Assembly (NCBI GenBank): GCA_963761975.1 | Contig: CAVXIR010000004.1 | Span: 372,001-436,000 of the forward strand | DNA length: 64,000 bases | Direction of reading: 5' to 3' | DNA from: JAMQPK01 sp963761975 | Lineage (GTDB): Bacteria; Acidobacteriota; Vicinamibacteria; Vicinamibacterales; JAMQPK01 | Shown: piece by piece, positions 44,782 through 53,806 of the stretch | Layout of the letters: every line of letters begins with the position of its first letter | How positions within the stretch are numbered: the first letter of the stretch is position 1 | Notes under the pieces: model-generated | What the model was told of the DNA's origin: nothing | The model's input: only the letters and a program-made list of their open reading frames with translations | Database searches by the model: none | Translations under genes and position numbers: made by a program

Positions 44782-45861
44782 ATGCGAAAACTGTTCGTCC
44801 CTGCCCTTGCGCTGCTCGTCCTCACTTACGCCATGCTCGCGCAGGCGCAACGCGGCGGAGGTCCGTTGACGATGCCGCCCGCACCCGGCTCGCTGCCCGC
44901 GCATCAATTCGAGAAAGTCGCCGAAGGCGTGTACTACGGTACGGCGACGGGCTCGGTGACTGTCGGCAGCAACACCGTCGTGATTGTCAACGACGCAGAC
45001 GTCATGGTCGTCGATCCCGGCATTACGGCGGCCGCGGCCACCACGCTGATCGCCGACGTCAAAACGTTGACGAACAAGCCCATCAGATACGTCGTGGACA
45101 CGCACTACCACTACGATCACGCATTCGGCAATCAGGTATTCGGCCCCGATGTCACCATCATCGGCCACGACACGACGCGGCGGCGTTTAAGTGGTCCGGG
45201 CTCACTGAAGGAGCGAACCTATCTGACAAACGGCTCCGGTGCGATCGCCAATCGATTCACGATGCTGAAGCGGCAAATCTCCGAGGCAAAGGATCCGAAA
45301 GAGAAAGCGATCTTCGAGCGGCAGCTGGCGATTCATCAACAGTACGCCGACGAGCAGCCGAAACTGAAGCCCACTCCGCCCAACGCAACGCTCTCGCGCG
45401 ATATGACGCTCGTTCGCGGCAGCCGCGAGATTCAGATTCGCTTTTTCGGCCGCGCCCACACCGACGGCGACATCGTCGTGTTTCTGCCGAAGGAGCGCAT
45501 GGTCGCAACGGGCGACATGATCACCAGCGCGCTTTCATACACTGGCGACGCGTTCGTCGAAGAGTGGCCTGCCACAATCGAAGGCGTGATGTCACTCGAA
45601 TTCGATACCGTCCTTCCTGGCCACGGCGCCGTGTTCAAGGGGAAGGATCATCTTCGCAATCTCCAGGCGTACTGGCGCGATTTTCATCAGCAGGCAACGG
45701 CCTTTCGCAAGCAAGGCGTGTCTCCCGAAGAAGCGGCGAAGCGCATGGATCTGACGAAACACGCCGGCACGATTCCGGCCGCCAAGAACCCGGGGGTCGA
45801 TGTGCGCGGTGTCGATCGCATTTACGATTTGGCCGCGAACCCGAACGCGCCAGTCCGATAG
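44782..45861 (+). CDS. Secreted metallo-beta-lactamase-fold hydrolase
   Basis: 359 residues from ATG 44782, which has GGAGGA seven bases upstream. A signal peptide (MRKLFVPALALLVLTYAMLA) precedes an MBL fold with the zinc motif THYHYDHAFGN (HxHxDH), then FFGRAHTDGDIVVF and the distal LPGHGAVFKGKDH. Such proteins hydrolyse diverse esters, lactones or sulfates; the substrate is unknown. An ATG at 44761 lies in the hairpin and would add seven residues before the signal, so I reject it. Confidence 0.88.
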   Translation: MRKLFVPALALLVLTYAMLAQAQRGGGPLTMPPAPGSLPAHQFEKVAEGVYYGTATGSVTVGSNTVVIVNDADVMVVDPGITAAAATTLIADVKTLTNKPIRYVVDTHYHYDHAFGNQVFGPDVTIIGHDTTRRRLSGPGSLKERTYLTNGSGAIANRFTMLKRQISEAKDPKEKAIFERQLAIHQQYADEQPKLKPTPPNATLSRDMTLVRGSREIQIRFFGRAHTDGDIVVFLPKERMVATGDMITSALSYTGDAFVEEWPATIEGVMSLEFDTVLPGHGAVFKGKDHLRNLQAYWRDFHQQATAFRKQGVSPEEAAKRMDLTKHAGTIPAAKNPGVDVRGVDRIYDLAANPNAPVR

Positions 45862-46090
45862 CGAGCGCGAGAGACTCAATCGACTCCACCTGCCTCAACA
45901 GTGTTCGTACGCAAAATTCGTGTCTTTTACAGCGTAATTTTTACCGGGAAGGATGTAGATCCCAACACGATTTTCAGGCCTTCGCAGCGAGTAGTGTTTT
46001 TTTTGTTAGCTAAATACGGCGAAGTGCGGATGGCGCGGTTCCTGCACCATTCATTGCGCCAACACACTATTCACTGAAGGAGACTAGACG
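45862..46090. other. Intergenic region with promoter-like A/T-rich sequence
   Basis: 229 bp without a gene. It is notably poor in GC around 45910-46015 (including TTTTTTTTGTTAGCTAAATACGG). The rest runs into CACTATTCACTGAAGGAGACTAGACG, whose GAAGGAG is the ribosome site of the following gene. A promoter probably lies here, but I could not choose boxes with confidence. Confidence 0.45.
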
Positions 46091-46574
46091 ATGAAACTAA
46101 TCCTCACTGGTACGCTCGCGACATTCGTGCTCGGCGCCGCAATTGCGAGTTCGCAGACTCCAGCACCGGCAGGACAAGCGCCTGCGCCACCCCGCCGGAG
46201 CTCAGACGCAGCCCGCACAGCCAGCAGGCGAGCCGGCCCAGAAGGCTACGCCGGCGAAGCCGGCGACAACGACATACAAGGGAGTTCTGAAGGGATCTGC
46301 GGCCAGCGGCTTTACGATCTCACCCATAACGCCGCGAAGCGCGTCCTCGAGCACCGCGGGAGCAACCGCGACGGCCGGTGGCGCTGATCAGGTCACCTAT
46401 ACCGTCATCGTCACCGATCCGAAGGTCGATCTGGCGGGGATGGCCGACGATTGCGTGGAAGTCGCTGGCGTTCTCGGACCCGAGCCGAGCCCAGCCGGCG
46501 CAGGAGCGGCGGGAGCGGCAAAGAACCGCATTCTTACTGTGACGACGATTAAAGAGGCTGAAGGCTGCAAGTAG
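46091..46574 (+). pseudogene. Small secreted protein gene, broken by a frameshift
   Basis: From ATG 46091 (after GAAGGAG) the reading is a signal peptide MKLILTGTLATFVLGAAIAS followed by SQTPAPAGQAPAPP. Past about 46190 the sensible protein continues in another frame: GAQTQPAQPAGEPAQKATPA, YKGVLKGSAASGFTISPIT, YTVIVTDPKVDLAGMADDCVEVAG and KNRILTVTTIKEAEGCK, ending at TAG 46572. A single-base change in CGCCACCCCGCC explains both halves. Intact length would be about 160 residues. No family is recognised. Confidence 0.75.
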
Positions 46575-46616
46575 CTTCGTAGCAAGTAGCTTCGTAGCAG
46601 GTTCCAATCGATCAGG

Positions 46617-46663
46617 GCTCGGCTTCTCCACCGGAATGGTGTGAGAAGCCGAGCTTTTTTTTT
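46617..46663 (+). terminator. Intrinsic terminator
   Basis: A 12-bp perfect stem (GCTCGGCTTCTC with GAGAAGCCGAGC) encloses a loop containing a CACC/GGTG mini-stem and is followed by nine or ten T residues. It ends the small secreted protein transcript on the plus strand. Confidence 0.95.
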
Positions 46664-46719
46664 GAGGCACGATTCGCCTGGATTTGTCCTATAGTTCGAC
46701 TGCGTTCGGCCTCGTACAC

Positions 46720-47337
46720 ATGATTCTGCTGATCCGACCCGCCATGGTGGATGCCTCCCGCCGATTCCTGCCCGGGAGGATGCCGGGCATTCATCTCAAC
46801 GAGGAGGGCCGCCGACAGGCGCTGGCGCTCGCCACCACGCTGCGGCACTTGTCAATAGAGGCGATTTACAGCAGCCCGCTCGAACGTGCACACGAAACGG
46901 CCGAGGTGATTGCGAACGGCACGGGTGAGCCGCTGATCGAGTACGAGTTGAATGAAATCGATTTCGGCGAATGGACGGGCCTTTCGTTCGACGAGCTCAG
47001 TCGGCGCCATGAGTGGGTCATTTTCAACCGCCATCGCAGCAGGAGTCCGATTCCCGGCGGCGAGTGGATGCTCAATGTCCAGTTGCGCGCATGCCGCGCG
47101 CTGAGGCGTCTGCACCGGACACACGGCGACGCGACCGTGGCCGTGGTCAGCCACGGTGACGTCCTGAAAGCGTTGATTGCCAAAGTCATGGATATGCCGC
47201 TCGATCGACTCAATTCGTTCAGAATTGATCCCGCGTCGGTGTCGGTCCTCAAACCGACTGCGGATGGGTTCGAGCTGACACAACTCAACAATCAGTCGTA
47301 CGCCGAGATTGGCGCGCATCACGTCGAAGTGCGATAA
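46720..47337 (+). CDS. Histidine phosphatase-family protein lacking the catalytic His
   Basis: 205 residues from ATG 46720. It aligns with the phosphoglycerate mutase-like phosphatase group through GRMPGIHLNEEGRRQALALA, IYSSPLERAHETAEVIA, NEIDFGEWTGLSFDEL and VSHGDVLKALIAK. The RHG/RHA motif that supplies the phosphorylated His reads LIRPAMVD, because the codon is CCC; CAC would restore it. The second catalytic His (SHGD) and the Arg and Glu residues remain. It may be an inactive regulator, a recent mutant or a sequencing error. Its end overlaps the convergent metallophosphoesterase gene by 19 bases. Confidence 0.88.
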   Translation: MILLIRPAMVDASRRFLPGRMPGIHLNEEGRRQALALATTLRHLSIEAIYSSPLERAHETAEVIANGTGEPLIEYELNEIDFGEWTGLSFDELSRRHEWVIFNRHRSRSPIPGGEWMLNVQLRACRALRRLHRTHGDATVAVVSHGDVLKALIAKVMDMPLDRLNSFRIDPASVSVLKPTADGFELTQLNNQSYAEIGAHHVEVR

Positions 47338-48725
47338 ACCTCGATCGGGCCCACATGCGGCCGCCCCAGCGGATCGAGCCGGGTGATGTCGATCGGCTGC
47401 TCGCCCGGTTTCTCGATTTCTCCCAACGCCCGCACGGTCATTCGGTTGTCGGCCAGGCGAGCGAGCAGGAAATGACACTCGGTTGCGAAGGTCACCGTAT
47501 GCGCGGCTTCGAACCCATCAGGAGCCACACGCCGTAACTTGCCCGCTGCGCCTGTGATGAAGTAATCAATTCCGTCCGCGAATGAGTGCTGAAAGTTGTG
47601 CTCATGGCCGGCAAAGAGCACCTTGACGCCTGCGCGCTGAAACAGAGGGACCAGGCGCTGCATGCTCTTCGTGTTGTGGTGCTGCGGACCGGCGCTGTAT
47701 GGCGGATGATGGCAGAAAGGGATCCGCCAGAGGGAGCCCGTGCGATCGTCCGGAAATGCCGCCTCGATGAACTCCCAGTGCTTCGGGTACTCGAACAGGC
47801 GGTGGCCGCGAAAGAAGTCTTCCTTCGACGTATCCAGGCACACGAACTCGATGCTCGAACCGTATTTGAACCGGTAGAAGAGGCCGGGAGAGAACGATGC
47901 GCGGCCCGCCCCCTCTTCGCTGCCCACGAGACGCTCGCGAAGATAGAGGTTGTCTTCGACCTGTGCGCGGTCGTCGCGCTCTTCAGTTTCGCTGCCGTCG
48001 TGATTGCCGATCGAAGGAAACACCGGCACCCGGTTTATCACGTATCGGTACGGCTGAAAGTACGTGAAGAACCAATCGTCGTCTTCATCGCCGCTGCCGC
48101 CAATCGGAATACCCAATAGACGGGTGCCAGCATAAATATTGTCGCCCGTGGTCAGAATGAGCCGAACGCCGTGAGTGTCGATCGCGCTGCGCAGCGCATA
48201 CGCCACTTTCTGCTGCCGTCGAGTCGGAGAATCCTTTTTCACGCCGACGCCGAAGTCGCCGATCACCGCGAAGCAGAGGGAGCCGGCTGGTATAGCCGGA
48301 TCCGGACTCGTGCGGAACTGGTTCTCGTAGTGCCCACCCATCTGGACAAGCGCCGTGTCCTTCGCGGACCAATCCCACCGCTCCCCGGCCGCCCATTCTT
48401 CACCCTTGACGAACACCTTGTACACATAGTCGGTGTCAGGCGTCAGTCCTGGAAGCCAGCAGTGGTTTGACACGTCCGTCTTCGCCACGCACACGAGGGC
48501 GCCGGATGTGTCATATACCTCGACTCTTGCCGGACCATACGGCGCCGACTGCGCCCCGATCGAGTCCTTCCGAGGAGGATGGACGTACTTCAGATCGTTA
48601 TCGTTGATGATCTTCCACTTGCCCTGAGTGGTCGTCCGAAAATAGAAGGCGCCCCACGCAACGAGCGCCGATTTGTGGGTCACTGCGGGAAGATAGACAT
48701 AGGGTTCTGCATGAAACTCGGGCAT
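47319..48725 (-). CDS. Purple acid phosphatase-like metallophosphoesterase
   Basis: 468 residues. An N-terminal fibronectin-like domain (LVAWGAFYFRT, LPGLTPDTDYVYKVFVKGEEW) precedes a calcineurin-like core with metal ligands in VIGDFGVG, TTGDNIYAG, SIGNHDGS, FCHHPPYS and FAGHEHNFQH. There is no clear signal peptide (MPEFHAEPYVYLPAVTHKS), so cytoplasmic location or another export route is possible. It hydrolyses phosphomonoesters or diesters. The gene is separate from its neighbours, with an inverted word repeat upstream. Confidence 0.88.
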   Translation of the reverse strand: MPEFHAEPYVYLPAVTHKSALVAWGAFYFRTTTQGKWKIINDNDLKYVHPPRKDSIGAQSAPYGPARVEVYDTSGALVCVAKTDVSNHCWLPGLTPDTDYVYKVFVKGEEWAAGERWDWSAKDTALVQMGGHYENQFRTSPDPAIPAGSLCFAVIGDFGVGVKKDSPTRRQQKVAYALRSAIDTHGVRLILTTGDNIYAGTRLLGIPIGGSGDEDDDWFFTYFQPYRYVINRVPVFPSIGNHDGSETEERDDRAQVEDNLYLRERLVGSEEGAGRASFSPGLFYRFKYGSSIEFVCLDTSKEDFFRGHRLFEYPKHWEFIEAAFPDDRTGSLWRIPFCHHPPYSAGPQHHNTKSMQRLVPLFQRAGVKVLFAGHEHNFQHSFADGIDYFITGAAGKLRRVAPDGFEAAHTVTFATECHFLLARLADNRMTVRALGEIEKPGEQPIDITRLDPLGRPHVGPIEVYRTST

Positions 48726-48769
48726 GGCTGCAATGTAGCAGATTCGAATACGCTGGGTGGCAGCTCATC

Positions 48770-49000
48770 TCAACGCAGAGACGCAAAGACGCAGAGGCGA
48801 AATCCTTATATGCGTCGAGTTCGCAACGCGGCCGTCGAACTCGACACCACCAGGACGATCCGAACGTCCTGATCACCTGATCTCTTGTGCTTGCCTTGGA
48901 GTTTGGACGTCGCATCTTCGGGCTCGTCGTGTCTTCGTGTCTTCGTGGTTCTTGTATTTTCTCTGCGTCATAGATGCGGCTCTGCGTCGAGAGACTCGGC
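48770..49000. repeat. Inverted word repeat (ACGCAGAGACGCAAAG) plus TCTTCGTG words
   Basis: Left arm AACGCAGAGACGCAAAGACG at about 48775 and right arms TCTCTGCGTC at 48959 and GCTCTGCGTCGAGAG at 48981 can pair over about 160 bp. Between them lie TCTTCGTGTCTTCGTGG words like those of the 13985-14656 array. The region stops at the ppc stop codon. Confidence 0.65.
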
Positions 49001-49001
49001 A

Positions 49002-51647
49002 TCAGCCAGTATTACGCATGCCTGCCGCGATGCCATTGACGGTTATGACGAACGCATCGAAGAGCGCGGCATCCTCACCGGACTCGCGCAGGCGGCGAAG
49101 CAGCTCGACCTGCACGAGGTTGATGGGATCGACATATGGATTTCGCACGTCGATCGACCGGCGCAGAACGGGATTGGCCTCGAGAAGCACGTCGTGCCCG
49201 GTGACGGCGAGGACGGCATCGACGGCGCGGGCGAGGCGCCCGCGCAGCTCAGCGCCCAGCGAGCGTAGATTTGCCGGTACCAGTTGATCGTATTGAGCGG
49301 CAATGCGGCGATCGGCTTTAGCCAGCGTCATTTCGACCAGATCGATCGTTGACGCAAAGAACGCCCATTGCGAGTACATCTCGCGCAGCACGCCATCGCC
49401 GCTCGACACGAGCGCATCCTCGATGCCGAGCCAGGAGGGCAACATCAAGCGAGTCTGGGTCCACGCAAACTGCCACGGGATCGCGCGGAGGCTCTCCACA
49501 CCTGTCCCCGGTGCACGCCGCGCGGGGCGGCTGCCAATGCTGACCCTGGTCAGCTCGGGCTCTGGTGTCGCGGTACGAAAATACGGAATGAAGCGCGCGT
49601 CGTCGTACACGACGGATCGATATGACGATCGGGCACGTGCGGCGACCCGATCCATGCAGGCCCGCCACTCAGGCTGCGGCGATGGTTGAGGCGCAACGGC
49701 AGCCTCGAGCGTGGCCGTCGTGTAGACCTCAAGTGTGCGAATGGCGATGTCGACGAGCCCGAACTTGGCTTGAATCATCTCGCCCTGTTCGGTGGCGCGC
49801 AGCGTCCCGCGAATCGACCCAGGCGGCTGCGACTGAATGGCGAGGTACGTGGGTCCCCCGCCTCGTCCAATGCTGCCGCCGCGTCCGTGAAAGAGCGTCA
49901 GGCTCACGCCGGCTTGCTCGCAGGCCGCGACAACTTCTTCCTGCGCGCGGTACAGCGCCCAGTCGGCGCTCAGGCGGCCTGCATCTTTAGCCGAATCGGA
50001 GTAGCCAATCATCACTTCCTGGCTCCCGTTGATTCGTCCTCGATACCACGGCAGCGCGAGCAGGTCTGTCATGATGGCGCCCGCGCGCTCGAGATCGCGA
50101 GCGGTTTCGAACAACGGCACGACCCGCTGGGGGTGATGCGTCCCGGCCGTCATTTGGAGAAACTCGACGGCAAGTACATCTGAGACCGCACTCGCCATCG
50201 TGATGACGTATGCGCCCAGCGACTCGTGGTGGATCTTCGCGACCACGCGGAACGTGTCGAGCACGTCACGCACGTGATCGCTGGCGGTACCGAGGGGCAG
50301 GTCGTCGAGTCGCACGTCGCCACGGGTCAGTTGCTCGATCAACACCTGCTGACGATCTCGCTCGTTCATCTCGGCATAGCCGCCCAACCCGGCGGCTCTC
50401 GTCACCCAGTCCACCGCCTCGGTATGTCGATCGGCTTCCTGGCGCACGTCCAGCCGTGCGAGCGTGACGCCGAACGTCGCGACACGACGTAGGATGTCAG
50501 TGAGGCGGCCGGCGGCCAGGCCCTCGTTGCCGGTCGACATGAGCGATCGGAAGCACAGCTCGAGCGGTTCCGCCAGCTCGGCAGCGGCAAGATACGGTGC
50601 AACCCCGGTCAGCTTCGGCTCTGACTCGGCCAGCGCCTCCTCTGCCAGATCGCGTGTCGCCTCCAATCGGTCGCGCACGCCAGCGAGGAGCGCGCGATAC
50701 GGCTCGCGAGCACCGCCGACGCTGTCGTGAAGCTCGTCGCTGGCATGCGATGCGGACAACGACAGTTCGCTTCGAAGCGCAGCGATTTCCTTCAGGTACA
50801 GGTCGGCGGCCTGCCATCGCGCCAGCCAGGTCGTCTGTCGCGTCACCTCCGGCGTAATGCTGGCATTGCCGTCGCGATCGCCGCCGATCCAGGAGCCAAA
50901 GTGAATCGGCGTGACCGCGTGAGGCAGTGAAGCGCCGCACGTCGCGACGAGCGCGCGATCGACGGCGCGCAAATACTGCGGCAGTGCGGGCCACAGGCTT
51001 TGCTCGAACACCACGAGGCCGGCTCGCACCTCGTCGAGCGGCGTCACGCGCGCGCGGCGCACCTCGTCGGTCTGCCACGCCGCCGCGATCTCACGCTGCA
51101 GTTCCGCCAGCGAGTCCTCCTGCTCCGCTGGTGTCAGATCCGGCCGATCGCGAAACGCGAGGATCTGCGCAATCCGGTTGTGTTTCTGCAGGAGCGTGCG
51201 ACGGACGATCTCGGTGGGATGAGCCGTAAATACCAGCTCGACCCGCAGCGAGCCGATAGCGGCCACCAGCGTCTCCCGCGCAATACCTGCACCGAGCAGT
51301 CGCGCGAATGTCTCTGCGCACGACCCGCGCTGCGGGTGCCCATGCGGGTCGCGTGCATGATCGCGCCGGCGATGCACACGGTGGTGCTGTTCGGCGATAT
51401 TCGCGAGCGTTAGAAAGTGCGCGAACGCCCGCGCAACGGTCAAGGCCGACCCAATCGGCATCTCGCGGAGGAGCCGATCGAAGGGCTCGAGCTCACTGTC
51501 TCGCGTCCGCGCGCGCTTGGCTTCCTCGCGCACACGCTCGACGCGCTCGAAGAGCTCATCCCCTTCGTAATGACGCAGGACGCGGCCCAGCACTTCGCCA
51601 AGCAGGCGCACATCGTCTCGCAGCGGTTGATGTGGATCGTGTGCCAC
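49002..51647 (-). CDS. ppc: Phosphoenolpyruvate carboxylase
   Basis: 881 residues, the normal size. It carboxylates PEP to oxaloacetate to refill the citric acid cycle. The active-site segments are present: VFTAHPTEIVRRTL with the catalytic His, GGDRDGNASIT, GYSDSAKDAGRLSADW, FHGRGGSIGRGGGP, and the invariant end GIAAGMRNTG. Residues about 330-600 of the barrel contain RSLMSTGNEG and RLDVRQEADRH. No regulator is adjacent. A TTAGGTGCG nonamer repeat lies just upstream of the start. Confidence 0.97.
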   Translation of the reverse strand: MAHDPHQPLRDDVRLLGEVLGRVLRHYEGDELFERVERVREEAKRARTRDSELEPFDRLLREMPIGSALTVARAFAHFLTLANIAEQHHRVHRRRDHARDPHGHPQRGSCAETFARLLGAGIARETLVAAIGSLRVELVFTAHPTEIVRRTLLQKHNRIAQILAFRDRPDLTPAEQEDSLAELQREIAAAWQTDEVRRARVTPLDEVRAGLVVFEQSLWPALPQYLRAVDRALVATCGASLPHAVTPIHFGSWIGGDRDGNASITPEVTRQTTWLARWQAADLYLKEIAALRSELSLSASHASDELHDSVGGAREPYRALLAGVRDRLEATRDLAEEALAESEPKLTGVAPYLAAAELAEPLELCFRSLMSTGNEGLAAGRLTDILRRVATFGVTLARLDVRQEADRHTEAVDWVTRAAGLGGYAEMNERDRQQVLIEQLTRGDVRLDDLPLGTASDHVRDVLDTFRVVAKIHHESLGAYVITMASAVSDVLAVEFLQMTAGTHHPQRVVPLFETARDLERAGAIMTDLLALPWYRGRINGSQEVMIGYSDSAKDAGRLSADWALYRAQEEVVAACEQAGVSLTLFHGRGGSIGRGGGPTYLAIQSQPPGSIRGTLRATEQGEMIQAKFGLVDIAIRTLEVYTTATLEAAVAPQPSPQPEWRACMDRVAARARSSYRSVVYDDARFIPYFRTATPEPELTRVSIGSRPARRAPGTGVESLRAIPWQFAWTQTRLMLPSWLGIEDALVSSGDGVLREMYSQWAFFASTIDLVEMTLAKADRRIAAQYDQLVPANLRSLGAELRGRLARAVDAVLAVTGHDVLLEANPVLRRSIDVRNPYVDPINLVQVELLRRLRESGEDAALFDAFVITVNGIAAGMRNTG

Positions 51648-51676
51648 GCCGCGATCGTATGCCGGAACGGTCTGTT

Positions 51677-51731
51677 AGGTGCGTTAGGTGCGCTGGGTGC
51701 GCTAGGTGCGTTGGGTGCGCTAGGGTGCGGG
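51677..51731. repeat. Nonamer tandem repeat (GTGCGTTAG / GTGCGCTGG)
   Basis: About six head-to-tail copies of GGTGCGYTRG run between the ppc start and the stop codon of the cupin gene. The neighbouring sequence up to 51790 contains GCGCACCCACCCAACGCAGC, which can pair with the array. Confidence 0.75.
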
Positions 51732-51793
51732 CGATGTCGCCCAGGCGAGCGAGCCTGGCGCGCAGAGCGACGCCGCGCACCCACCCAACGCAG

Positions 51794-52306
51794 CTACTTA
51801 GGTACTTGCTCGTAGTTGATAAGGATGACCAAATCCTCCTTGCCGACCTGTTTCAAACCGTGTGAGCTGCCGGGACGCGTGAGAATCGCATCTCCCGGTC
51901 CGACTTCGAACTCCTTGCCGTCGATCGTCATCAGGCCGCGGCCGCTGAGCACATAGTAGATCTCGTCCTCGCGCTGCACGTGGTAGCCGATCGCGGAGCC
52001 CGGCTTGAATGCGCGTTTGCGAAACACCAGCTTCAGGTTCGGTGTTTTACTGAAGAACGAATATCCGATGGTCTCCCCGCCGCCGTTGTGCGTGCCCGGT
52101 TCGTTCCGGGCCACGTCCTTGTCACGTTCGAGCACATACCCGCCAGGCTTTTCCGGCTTGCCCGACGCGGTGTGGGCTTCCTGCCTGCCCGCCGAAGCGG
52201 TTGGAGATGTCTGTGCAAAGGCGGGGGCAAACGCGGGAACCGACGAGGGCGCCAACCCGAACCCGAACACGACGATAACGAGCAGGAAGAAATATCGTTT
52301 CATCAT
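51794..52306 (-). CDS. Secreted cupin-domain protein
   Basis: 170 residues. A signal peptide (MMKRYFFLLVIVVFGFGLAP) and a Pro/Ala-rich linker precede a single cupin barrel: FKPGSAIGYHVQREDEIYYVL with the His/Glu metal ligands, GRGLMTIDGKEFEVGPGDAI, and RPGSSHGLKQVG with the third His. It could bind a small ligand or act as a dioxygenase or isomerase. The gene ends 12 bp before the FAD-oxidase gene stop region in the same direction and may be part of that transcript. Confidence 0.83.
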   Translation of the reverse strand: MMKRYFFLLVIVVFGFGLAPSSVPAFAPAFAQTSPTASAGRQEAHTASGKPEKPGGYVLERDKDVARNEPGTHNGGGETIGYSFFSKTPNLKLVFRKRAFKPGSAIGYHVQREDEIYYVLSGRGLMTIDGKEFEVGPGDAILTRPGSSHGLKQVGKEDLVILINYEQVPK

Positions 52307-52318
52307 GGCGCAAGAATA

Positions 52319-53806
52319 TCAGATTCGGTCGGCGAACATCTGTTTGTAGTGTCGGTACCAATCGCTCTGGAAGCGTTCCTGTGGGTCGTATTTCCGCTTC
52401 AGCCTGAGGAATTCCGCCATCTGCGGGTAACACGTCTCAACCTGATCGCGCCGGGCGTGACGGTGGTATGTCAGGTAGTAGCGCCCTCCACGCTTCATTC
52501 CCATGTCGATGAGATCGCGGAAGGCCTGCCCCGCCCGTGCGATGCCTTCCTGTGTATGAATCGTGTGCAGATTGAAGATGATGCAGGCATACGGCCGCTT
52601 CGCCCACGCGAGAAAGCTTTCGGTGTCTTCTTCGATCAGCCGCACGGTACCGTAGACGATGGGGACGTTGTTCGTCCGAAACGTTTTTGCGACCTCCGCC
52701 ATGAACGACGGCAGATCGGGGCGTGGCACGTAGATCTCGGTGATCATCTCAGTGGCGCGTTCAGCTGCGCCTAGCTGCGTATCGAGCCTGACGTGATAGT
52801 CGTCCAGATAGGTGCTCATCTGGTGCGTATCGGACCAGTAGATCTGTCCTGATGTAGACAGGTAGTACTTCGAGTAGCGATCGAATGCGGTCGCCTTGTT
52901 GTTGTGCGCGAGCAGCAGTAACGCATGCCAGTCTTCATCGACGAGCTCGCGCTGTCCTTGCGGCACGGGCGTAGCCGGGTCAACAGGCCGATAGCAGGAG
53001 AACACGCCCTTCCGCAGGAAATCGTCGGACGTCTCATCCACCGAGAACTGAAAGTCGCCGAACAAAAAGCCTTGGGCGATGCGCTCGTCGAACGCCGACG
53101 GAAGCTCGTCGATGTCGCGCACCGCGACGCTGCGCTGAATCTTCTGGCGGGGACTGAGCCGGAGCGTTACCGTCGAGATAACGCCGAACAGGCCGTAGCC
53201 ACCAATGGCAAGGCGGAACAGCTCGGCATTTTCGGTCCGGCTGCACCTGCGGCTCTCGCCGCGGGCGTCGATGAGGACAAATGATTCGACGTCGTCGATG
53301 AACGGCTTCATCTTCAGCCCTCGGCCGTGGACGTTGGCTGCCAATGCACCGCCGATGGTCAAGCGGTCGGCCCCCGTCTGTTTCTGACGTATCCCCCACT
53401 GGCGAGGCTGGCCGGCTTGTGCCTTCAGCAGATAGTCCACGAGATCGGGCCACATGATTCCTGAATCGACTTCAACGGTACCTTGCGCCCGATCGAGAGA
53501 ATGGATGCGGCGGAGCTTTCTGATGTCGAGCAGCAGTGCATCGCTCGCAAACTGCTGCGCTCCCATCGCGTGGCGCCCGCCGGCAATCGAAATCGCGTGA
53601 CCTGCCGCGGCGGCGCGTGCGACGGCTCGCTGGATATCGGCGGCCGATGTCACCGGAACGATTTCGCGCACGCGTGTTGCGTTCAGTTGCGAGTGGATGT
53701 CGTTGACGAGTGCTGGAGGGGTCTGATCCTTGTGTTGGACCCCTTTTGCGGGCGCGGCTGCCAGAACGCTGGTGGCCTTCAGGAAATCTCGGCGATTCAT
53801 TGTCAT
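52319..53806 (-). CDS. FAD-linked oxidase (gulonolactone/vanillyl-alcohol oxidase family)
   Basis: 495 residues from ATG 53806 (MTMNRRDFLKATSVLAAAPA), a Tat-type signal with NRRDFLK. The FAD_binding_4 domain is marked by VPVTSAADIQRAVARAAAAG, ISIAGGRHAMGAQQ and TIGGALAANVHGRGL, where His may hold FAD. The substrate domain ends FQSDWYRHYKQMF, resembling the ALO/GLO group. It probably oxidises a sugar acid, alcohol or lignin-derived phenol outside the cytoplasm. The start overlaps the stop of the upstream membrane-protein gene (ATGA). A longer frame upstream is antisense or shadow and rejected. Confidence 0.87.
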   Translation of the reverse strand: MTMNRRDFLKATSVLAAAPAKGVQHKDQTPPALVNDIHSQLNATRVREIVPVTSAADIQRAVARAAAAGHAISIAGGRHAMGAQQFASDALLLDIRKLRRIHSLDRAQGTVEVDSGIMWPDLVDYLLKAQAGQPRQWGIRQKQTGADRLTIGGALAANVHGRGLKMKPFIDDVESFVLIDARGESRRCSRTENAELFRLAIGGYGLFGVISTVTLRLSPRQKIQRSVAVRDIDELPSAFDERIAQGFLFGDFQFSVDETSDDFLRKGVFSCYRPVDPATPVPQGQRELVDEDWHALLLLAHNNKATAFDRYSKYYLSTSGQIYWSDTHQMSTYLDDYHVRLDTQLGAAERATEMITEIYVPRPDLPSFMAEVAKTFRTNNVPIVYGTVRLIEEDTESFLAWAKRPYACIIFNLHTIHTQEGIARAGQAFRDLIDMGMKRGGRYYLTYHRHARRDQVETCYPQMAEFLRLKRKYDPQERFQSDWYRHYKQMFADRI

